DNA of 64,000 bases, taken from Alloascoidea africana. Its lineage: Eukaryota > Ascomycota > Alloascoideomycetes > Alloascoideales > Alloascoideaceae. Location: positions 81,275 through 145,274 of the forward strand of contig JAKTTT010000051.1 of NCBI GenBank assembly GCA_030581615.1, read 5' to 3'. The first letter of the stretch is position 1, and each line of letters starts with the position of its first letter. Positions 58,010-64,000 of this stretch are shown here, piece by piece. The position numbers and the translations under genes were made by a program. The notes beneath the pieces were generated by a model. The model did not search any database. It worked only from the letters and a program-made list of their open reading frames with translations, and was not told where the DNA came from.

Positions 58010-60616
58010 ATGAGCGAATCCCTATTCGGAATCCCTGTGCCTCCGGCGGACGACGCTGTGCCCCGTCCCCGTCACAAGAGAACCTTCACCGGGTTCACCC
58101 CAAGAGAGATCAAGAACATTGATGCCGCCATCCCGATTGCGTCCCGCAACATTTGGAAGAAGTTTGCAATTGGCGAGTTCACCACAAAGGAAGAGTTCCA
58201 GAGAGACTTTGTCCGCCATGTTGAAACTACTTTGGCCCGTTCTTTGTACAATTGCGATGACTTTGCTGCCTACCAAGCCGCTTCCTCCATCTTGAGAGAC
58301 CGTCTCATTGTCGCTTGGAATAAGACCCAGCAGAGACACACCCTGCGTGATCCAAAGCGTATCTACTACCTCTCCTTAGAGTTTCTGATGGGCCGCGCAA
58401 TGGACAATGCTTTGCTCAACACCGGTGTCAAGGATCTCGCCGACGAGAGCGTCAAGGAACTCGGCTTCCACTTGGAAGACCTTTTGGAACAGGAGCCCGA
58501 TGCAGCTTTGGGCAACGGCGGTCTGGGCCGATTGGCTGCCTGCTTCGTCGACTCTCTTGCAACGGGCAACTACCCGGGCTGGGGGTACGGTCTTCGTTAC
58601 CAGTACGGTATCTTCAAGCAGAACATTGTTGACGGATACCAGGTCGAGCAACCCGACTACTGGCTCACTTTCAACAACCCTTGGGAACTCCCTCGCTTGG
58701 AAATCAACATTGATGTTGCATTTTACGGCCACGTTAAGAGAATCACGGATGACTCGGGCAAAGAGAGACGCATCTGGGAAGGAGGCGAGCTTGTTCAAGC
58801 CGTGCCCTACGACCTCCCGATCCCCGGCTTTGACACCGAGAACGTCAACAACCTGCGTCTGTGGGCCTCCAAGCCTGCCAGAGAATTTGACTTTGAAAAA
58901 TTCAACTCGGGTGACTATGAAAGTGCTGTGCGCGATCAACAGAGAGCAGAAACGATTTCTGCAGTACTGTATCCCAATGACAACTTCTACAGCGGCAAGG
59001 AATTGCGTTTGAAGCAGCAGTACTTTTGGGTTGCTGCATCTTTGCACGATATTGTGCGCCGATTCAAAAAGTCAAAGAGACCCTGGAGAGAGTTCCCGGA
59101 TCAGGTTGCGATCCAACTCAACGATACGCACCCGACCCTGGCTGTCGTCGAATTGCAGCGTATCTTGATCGATCTGGAAGGTCTGGAGTGGGATGAGGCC
59201 TGGAAACTCGTTACAGAGACCTTTGGTTACACCAATCACACCGTTTTGCCCGAGGCTTTAGAAAAATGGCCTGTGGACTTGCTCGGCAACTTGCTGCCCA
59301 GACATTTGGAAATCATTTACGATATTAACCTCTTCTTTTTGCAATCTGTTGAGAAGAAATTCCCTGGAGACAGAGATCTGTTAACCAGTGTCTCTATCAT
59401 TGAGGAGTCCAATCCAAGACAGGTCCGCATGGCCTTCTTGGCCATCATTGGATCCCACAAGGTGAACGGTGTGGCCGAGCTGCATTCGGAACTTATCAAG
59501 ACCACCATTTTCAAGGACTTTGTCAAGGTTTATGGTGTTGATAAATTTACTAACGTTACAAACGGTATCACACCTAGAAGATGGCTCAGACAGGCTAACC
59601 CTGAACTTGCCGCTTTGATTGCTGAGAAACTCGGTGGATACGAGTATCTCAAGTCCCTCAACTTGTTGAAGAAGTTGGAAAAGTTTTTGGATGATGACAA
59701 GTTCTTGACCCAATGGAGACAGATCAAGCATAACAACAAGAAGAGCTTGGCCAAGTTGATTTTGAAATTGACTGGAACTACCGTTAATCCAGACTCCTTG
59801 TTTGACATTCAGGTGAAACGTATCCATGAGTACAAGAGACAGCAACTTAACATTTTTGGTGTTATCTACCGTTATCTGAAGCTCAAGGCCATGACTCCAG
59901 CAGAGAGAGCCAAGCAATTGCCCCGTGTCTCTATTTTTGGAGGCAAGTCTGCTCCTGGTTACTACATGGCCAAGGTCATCATCAAGCTCGTCAACTCTGT
60001 TGGTGAGGTTGTTAACAATGATCCCGAGATTGGCGACCTTTTGAAGGTGGTTTACATCCCCGATTACAATGTGTCCAAGGCCGAGATCATCACTCCGGCA
60101 TCGGACATTTCAGAGCACATTTCCACGGCTGGCACTGAAGCCTCGGGCACTTCCAACATGAAGTTTGTGCTCAATGGTGGTATCATCATCGGCACTGTTG
60201 ACGGTGCAAACGTTGAGATCACCAGAGAGATTGGAGAAAACAACATCTTTTTGTTTGGCCATCTCGCCGAAGATGTGGAGGAGATTAGACACCAGAACCG
60301 TTTCTCCAACAGTTTCACCCTGGATCCCGAGCTTTCCAAAGTGTTTGATGCAATTGAGTCTGGTTTGTTTGGTGATGCAAACATTTATCACACACTTGTT
60401 TCCGCAATCAAGTACAATGGAGATTACTACTTGGTCTCTGCAGACTTTCAGTCTTACTTGGCTGCACAGACAGTCATTGATGAAAGTTTCAAAGATACAA
60501 AGGAATGGACCAAAAAATCTGTTCTTGCCACTGCAAATATGGGCTTTTTCAGTTCCGATCGTTGTATTGACGAGTATGCAGAAGGTATATGGAACGTGGA
60601 GCCTGTTGAGATTTAG
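58010..60616 (+). CDS. GPH1: Glycogen phosphorylase
   Basis: The product has 868 residues from the ATG at 58010, where the sequence context (AACAATGAG) is good and family similarity begins soon after. The N-terminal KRTFTGFTPREIKNIDAAIP contains Thr in the position of the regulatory Thr31 of yeast phosphorylase, so control by phosphorylation is likely. Conserved blocks include YYLSLEFLMGRAMDNALLN, the glucose/glycogen-site GNGGLGRLAACF, NDTHPTLAVVELQRI, NVTNGITPRRWL, VKRIHEYKRQQLN, and the PLP site EASGTSNMKF with the cofactor Lys near 718. The enzyme releases glucose-1-phosphate from glycogen with phosphate, in the cytosol. Codon use is strongly biased to abundant-tRNA codons, as for a highly expressed gene. 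The identification is certain. Confidence 0.98.
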   Translation: MSESLFGIPVPPADDAVPRPRHKRTFTGFTPREIKNIDAAIPIASRNIWKKFAIGEFTTKEEFQRDFVRHVETTLARSLYNCDDFAAYQAASSILRDRLIVAWNKTQQRHTLRDPKRIYYLSLEFLMGRAMDNALLNTGVKDLADESVKELGFHLEDLLEQEPDAALGNGGLGRLAACFVDSLATGNYPGWGYGLRYQYGIFKQNIVDGYQVEQPDYWLTFNNPWELPRLEINIDVAFYGHVKRITDDSGKERRIWEGGELVQAVPYDLPIPGFDTENVNNLRLWASKPAREFDFEKFNSGDYESAVRDQQRAETISAVLYPNDNFYSGKELRLKQQYFWVAASLHDIVRRFKKSKRPWREFPDQVAIQLNDTHPTLAVVELQRILIDLEGLEWDEAWKLVTETFGYTNHTVLPEALEKWPVDLLGNLLPRHLEIIYDINLFFLQSVEKKFPGDRDLLTSVSIIEESNPRQVRMAFLAIIGSHKVNGVAELHSELIKTTIFKDFVKVYGVDKFTNVTNGITPRRWLRQANPELAALIAEKLGGYEYLKSLNLLKKLEKFLDDDKFLTQWRQIKHNNKKSLAKLILKLTGTTVNPDSLFDIQVKRIHEYKRQQLNIFGVIYRYLKLKAMTPAERAKQLPRVSIFGGKSAPGYYMAKVIIKLVNSVGEVVNNDPEIGDLLKVVYIPDYNVSKAEIITPASDISEHISTAGTEASGTSNMKFVLNGGIIIGTVDGANVEITREIGENNIFLFGHLAEDVEEIRHQNRFSNSFTLDPELSKVFDAIESGLFGDANIYHTLVSAIKYNGDYYLVSADFQSYLAAQTVIDESFKDTKEWTKKSVLATANMGFFSSDRCIDEYAEGIWNVEPVEI

Positions 60617-60941
60617 GTTTAGATCTAGATCTAGATTTAGATTTAGATTTAGATTTGGTTCTCTTTGCTCAAGCGGTTCCTCTTGCTCTGTTTTTATCTT
60701 TTGGCTTTGATTCTGGATTGAATCGGATTCGAAATGCTTTTTTACATCCTACTAATAGGCTGATTTTTTATAAATACCATACACATTTATTTTGACATAT
60801 ATACACATATATTTTTTTGACATTGTTAGAAGGAAATATACAAGTGCGTTTCAACACGGGGATTTCAAAAATTTTCGTAGCAGAGAGAGAGAGGGATCTA
60901 GAGCATTAATGGTATAGAAGTCACAAACTTTTAGCTTTTCG
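60617..60941. repeat. Convergent spacer with a TTTAGA hexamer repeat
   Basis: Straight after the GPH1 stop lies an imperfect tandem repeat of TTTAGA/TCTAGA units at about 60618-60656. The rest of the 325 bp spacer is AT-rich with TATATA runs near 60800 that may serve 3'-end formation for both convergent genes. Confidence 0.6.
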
Positions 60942-62531
60942 TTATCCTTTTTCAATCTCTTGCATTTTTTCCAATACAAATCGATTAAACTGATGATAGT
61001 TATCGAGATAGATATGATGGCCTGAATCCTCAATAATCTTCAAACTGGCATTGAATGTCCCACATTTGTTGATCCTTTCAACACTATCGATTCCCCCATT
61101 CACGTCCATCCAGTCCCGGTCTCCATAGCACCATACAGTATGACACTGGATCTGGTCTGCAAAATCCACTAGTGGGAGTCTTGCCTGTGCACCGGGACCT
61201 AAAAGATAGTTTAGCGCGTACTCTCCAGATCCGGGAGCCTTGAAGATGTTGTAAGCGTAGTTGTGCAATGCCTCCAGTTCTTCAACAGGCAAATGAGAAA
61301 ATCGCCGACTGGTCCACCCACTGACAAACTTGGGACCCAGCGGACCCGTGTTCCGGACAAGACTAAACGGAGACCAGTTTCGTTCCCACAGATAGTTGAA
61401 CCAGGCAGGCACCTTTAGTTTCTTCGCGTTGGGGTCCGGGACCGCAGCTGGAGAGATTAGAAGCAGGTTGTTCACAAAACCCGGATACTTAATGGTATAA
61501 TGCGAGGATAGATATCCACCAAGCGAGTGGGCCACAATTGTAAAATCTTTCAACCCGTGGGCCTGTCTCCATTGTTCAAAAGCATCGATGAACCAGTTTA
61601 TCGCGTACTCTGTTTGAAGCCTCTTGTTGGCTCTCGACAGCCGCGGGTCCATTTGAAACTTGACACGTGTGGAGCTGCCATACCCTAGTAAATCGACAAC
61701 GTGGATTCTCCAATTGGGCCTTGCGCTTAGAGCTTCGAGGTTCTTGAAGAAGAAACCGAACCCGGCGCCGTATCCATGCAGCATGACGAGATCGTGGATC
61801 GCATTTTCGCCGGACGAGGAAGATGAGTGGAGGGGCTCGATCAGGAATTCATTCATGACCACGGGCTTGCTCTTGTTTGTCGAATACTGCTCATGCCAGT
61901 TTTTAATTGGCACCTTGAGTCGGCGTCCGATCCTCGTGCCGTCCGAATTGGGGTAGAAGGGCAAGAGACTGAGGAGGTTGTGCTCTGCGCGGTCCAAGTC
62001 TGTGTTTCTCCACTGCGTATACGAGTGTTTGTAGCCCAGGGGAAACGCGTTCGTGAGGATCTTCGACAAGGCGATGCCTGTTGGGGCAGTTGGCGGTCGG
62101 TAATGGGCTCGTGTTTCGGCGCCCAGCGCAGGACCTGCTGCTTCTGATGACGATGAGGAGGCGGACGTATTTGGCAAGCCCTGGGGCTGGGCCAGTTCGA
62201 ACTGGATCTCGCTCTGTTTGAGCTTGTTGATCTTTTCGTTCAGCTTCGTTTTGGCCGATGCGAAAGACGAAACACGTGGGGCCGTCGCATCTAGCGAGAC
62301 CTGTTGATCCTTGACCGAAATCGTGGAGTTGGAAGAGCCTGGTGAGGCTGGAGGCCTGGTGGAAGATGGGGATGACGATGAAGACACGAGGCGAACGACA
62401 ACGGGAGGTTTAACACCCGCCGAAATCTTTTTCTTGGCTTTAAACAAGAGAGCACACTGGGGCCATTTTGCCGAATACGAACAGGTGCTCTTCGTCATGA
62501 CCGTGGGAAGACTCGCTCTTGACCATTTCAT
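60942..62531 (-). CDS. Alpha/beta hydrolase of the Cld1/Ict1/Ecm18 (ABHD5-like) family
   Basis: The frame encodes 529 residues from the Met at 62531. It is open to 62810, but the inner Met is followed by a basic, Ser-rich mitochondrial-type presequence (KWSRASLPTVMTKS). A Ser-rich stretch covers about 40-75 and 115-130. The hydrolase domain starts near 235 with VMLHGYGAGFGFFF and HVVDLLGYGSSTR, then the nucleophile motif VAHSLGGYLSSHY, and near the end CYGDRDWMDV (Asp) and EDSGHHIYLDN (His, with the HX4D motif). This order fits Cld1, the cardiolipin-specific phospholipase that removes an acyl chain before remodelling by tafazzin, and its paralogues. Which paralogue it is cannot be decided here. 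Confidence 0.87.
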   Translation of the reverse strand: MKWSRASLPTVMTKSTCSYSAKWPQCALLFKAKKKISAGVKPPVVVRLVSSSSSPSSTRPPASPGSSNSTISVKDQQVSLDATAPRVSSFASAKTKLNEKINKLKQSEIQFELAQPQGLPNTSASSSSSEAAGPALGAETRAHYRPPTAPTGIALSKILTNAFPLGYKHSYTQWRNTDLDRAEHNLLSLLPFYPNSDGTRIGRRLKVPIKNWHEQYSTNKSKPVVMNEFLIEPLHSSSSSGENAIHDLVMLHGYGAGFGFFFKNLEALSARPNWRIHVVDLLGYGSSTRVKFQMDPRLSRANKRLQTEYAINWFIDAFEQWRQAHGLKDFTIVAHSLGGYLSSHYTIKYPGFVNNLLLISPAAVPDPNAKKLKVPAWFNYLWERNWSPFSLVRNTGPLGPKFVSGWTSRRFSHLPVEELEALHNYAYNIFKAPGSGEYALNYLLGPGAQARLPLVDFADQIQCHTVWCYGDRDWMDVNGGIDSVERINKCGTFNASLKIIEDSGHHIYLDNYHQFNRFVLEKMQEIEKG

Positions 62532-62964
62532 TGAGGGAACGAACACCACGTAAAGACCCTTTGACCAACCAGATGCGATGAGATTGAGATGAGCTGCGAC
62601 AGCAGAATCAACGATGCCAAAAGAACACGATCCAGATACTCTACAACAGACCCAAACCGCTTTTCGCTTTGCAAAGATCAGGCAAGACCCGGCTCCGGCT
62701 CGAGAAATGGAGGAAAGTGGCAGCACTCGCTTTTTTTCGCATGTTCTTTCCACAAATCCAAAATCCATTTCCCGCCCTGGCGCCCCGTGCTGACGCGTGC
62801 GCTGAAACATGCCTCTGGCGTAACTATCAGCACGCCCTGCTCATCTGGTGGTGGCCTGTCCCTCTATTGCTGAGAACTTTCAATTTTTTCACCTCCTGAT
62901 TTCCCATCTTATCTCCTCCCAAATCACCATTGATTTTGACCTCAGCTCGTAAAAATCCGCAAAT
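62532..62964. other. Divergent promoter region, CLD1-like gene and EFT2
   Basis: This 433 bp region includes an open frame continuing upstream of the CLD1-like start, which I take as untranslated. A pyrimidine-rich stretch (about 62850-62930) leads into the EFT2 start, common before highly expressed yeast genes. No RNA gene was seen. Confidence 0.45.
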
Positions 62965-64000
62965 ATGGGTATGTCTGTTTCACTGTACTTTTGTTTCTTA
63001 TGCCGGGCTTTTGAAGAAACTGTAACGTGCCCATCCCACGTTGTTGAGAGAAAAAACAGCATTGCTAACAGCGGATCTGATTTGTAGTTAACTTCACTGT
63101 CGATGTAAGCAGTTTTCACTTTTTCACCTGTTTTTTTATGTTGTTGATAAAAGCCATGTTGACGGTGGTGATATCTTTGAACCGATCCATCGGCTTTCGT
63201 GGTGATTGGTCATGGCACCTTGGCGATGCCAAAGATGATTTTAATACCTCCTTCACCAACAGAAACATGAACCGAAAGGAATAAATGAAGAATAGATAGA
63301 AAAAAAGAACTAACGGTTTTTTTTATGATTAAATAGCAAATCCGTGAGCTCATGGACAAGGTTACGAATATTCGTAACATGTCCGTTATTGCCCACGTTG
63401 ACCACGGAAAATCCACTCTTACAGACTCTTTGGTCCAGAGAGCCGGTATCATTTCCGCCGCAAAGGCTGGTGAGGCCCGGTTCACAGATACGAGAAAAGA
63501 CGAGCAGGAACGTGGTATCACAATCAAGTCCACTGCCATTTCTCTTTACTCTGAGATGGATGACGATGATGTCAAGGACATTAAGCAAAAAACAGAGGGA
63601 AACTCTTTCTTGATCAACTTGATTGATTCCCCCGGTCACGTTGACTTTTCTTCAGAAGTCACTGCCGCTCTCCGTGTCACCGATGGTGCTCTCGTCGTCG
63701 TTGACTGTGTTGAAGGTGTCTGTGTCCAGACCGAAACCGTGCTGAGACAGGCTCTTGGTGAGCGTATCAAGCCCGTCGTCATCATCAACAAGGTCGACAG
63801 AGCCCTGTTGGAGTTGCAAGTCACAAAGGAGGACCTGTACCAGTCCTTTGCCCGTACCGTTGAGTCCGTCAACGTTATCATCGCCACATACCTTGATGAC
63901 TCTCTTGGAGATGTCCAGGTCTACCCACAGAAGGGAACTGTCGCCTTTGGTTCCGGTCTGCACGGATGGGCTTTCACCGTGAGACAGTTTGCCAACAGAT
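62965..64000 (+). CDS. EFT2: Elongation factor eEF2, 5' part, three exons with micro-exons
   Basis: The coding exons are 62965-62968 (ATGG, 4 nt), 63088-63104 (17 nt) and 63337 onward to the window edge. Intron 1 (119 nt) has GTATGT, GCTAAC and TAG; intron 2 (232 nt) has GTAAGC, ACTAAC and TAG. Together they rebuild [20 protein letters not shown], the invariant eEF2 start. GTPase motifs follow: AHVDHGKST (G1), [12 protein letters not shown] (switch I), [11 protein letters not shown] (G3) and [11 protein letters not shown] (G4). eEF2 moves the ribosome by one codon after peptide bond formation. Codon bias is strong, as for a very highly expressed gene. The diphthamide domain lies beyond the window. 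The identification is certain. Confidence 0.97.
63171..63240 (+). other. Structured segment inside EFT2 intron 2
   Basis: The segment is closed by a perfect 7-bp stem, ATCTTTG (63173-63179) with CAAAGAT (63230-63236). Inside are CCGA/TCGG (63182-63193) and a GGCA/TGCC pair. The intron is much longer than the others in this window. It could hold an intron-encoded small RNA or a regulatory fold. I do not find a clean C/D box pair (TGATGA with CTGA), and the H/ACA signature is not clear. Confidence 0.3.

Noticed and set aside
58010-60616. CTG-to-Ser (or Ala) codon reassignment
   Set aside because: CTG codons sit at conserved Leu positions in glycogen phosphorylase (GGLGR) and eEF2 (VLRQAL), so the standard meaning holds.
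62532-62810. Upstream extension of the CLD1-like frame
   Set aside because: It lacks any hydrolase similarity and precedes a credible mitochondrial presequence start at 62531. It is probably 5' leader or promoter.

Overview
The window is nuclear DNA of a budding yeast (Saccharomycotina). Twenty-six protein genes are placed with good support. Most are recognisable orthologues of Saccharomyces cerevisiae genes: UGO1, TOM1, ARD1, BEM1, MCM1, RPN3, ADO1, LUC7, SWP1, IMP1, the kinase half of ARG5,6, YRB2, EFM4, GPH1, a CLD1-like gene and EFT2. CTG codons fall where these families have conserved leucine (for example in glycogen phosphorylase and eEF2), so this is not a CTG-Ser yeast. Ten genes carry 19 introns that I could place from GT..AG borders, a CTAAC-type branch site and restored family homology. 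That density, together with a kinesin-6-like motor that S. cerevisiae lacks, suggests a lineage outside Saccharomycetaceae that has kept more introns. I cannot name the species.

Layout. 1-3117: 5' end of UGO1 and an unknown coiled-coil protein, both on minus. 4540-14870: the giant HECT ligase TOM1. 15195-19089: ARD1, a HAD-family CTO1-like gene and a secreted M20 peptidase. 20477-24503: two divergent aldo/keto reductases 2.2 kb apart. 24669-30686: the polarity scaffold BEM1, an unknown membrane protein and MCM1. 30687-36854: a 6.2 kb AT-rich stretch without a convincing protein gene. It holds an initiator tRNA-Met, a tRNA-like relic, a probable solo LTR about 0.75 kb upstream of the tRNA, and a broken coiled-coil reading frame; it is a candidate centromere or safe-haven region.

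36855-47234: RPN3, a CaCA cation exchanger, ADO1, a TLC-domain protein, a glutamine-rich bZIP-like factor and LUC7. 47235-48231 may hide one or two small spliced genes. 48232-64000: SWP1, IMP1, a stand-alone acetylglutamate kinase with two Gcn4-type sites upstream, the kinesin, YRB2, EFM4, GPH1, a CLD1-like hydrolase and the 5' part of EFT2.

The genes are ordinary cellular housekeeping and do not form a cluster or operon. The most notable points are micro-exons (4 and 17 nt in EFT2, 16 nt in ADO1), an acetylglutamate kinase without the reductase domain to which it is normally fused, an intron placed inside the P-loop codons of the kinesin, a structured second intron in EFT2, and the gene desert. 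I saw no phage, plasmid, CRISPR or defence system.
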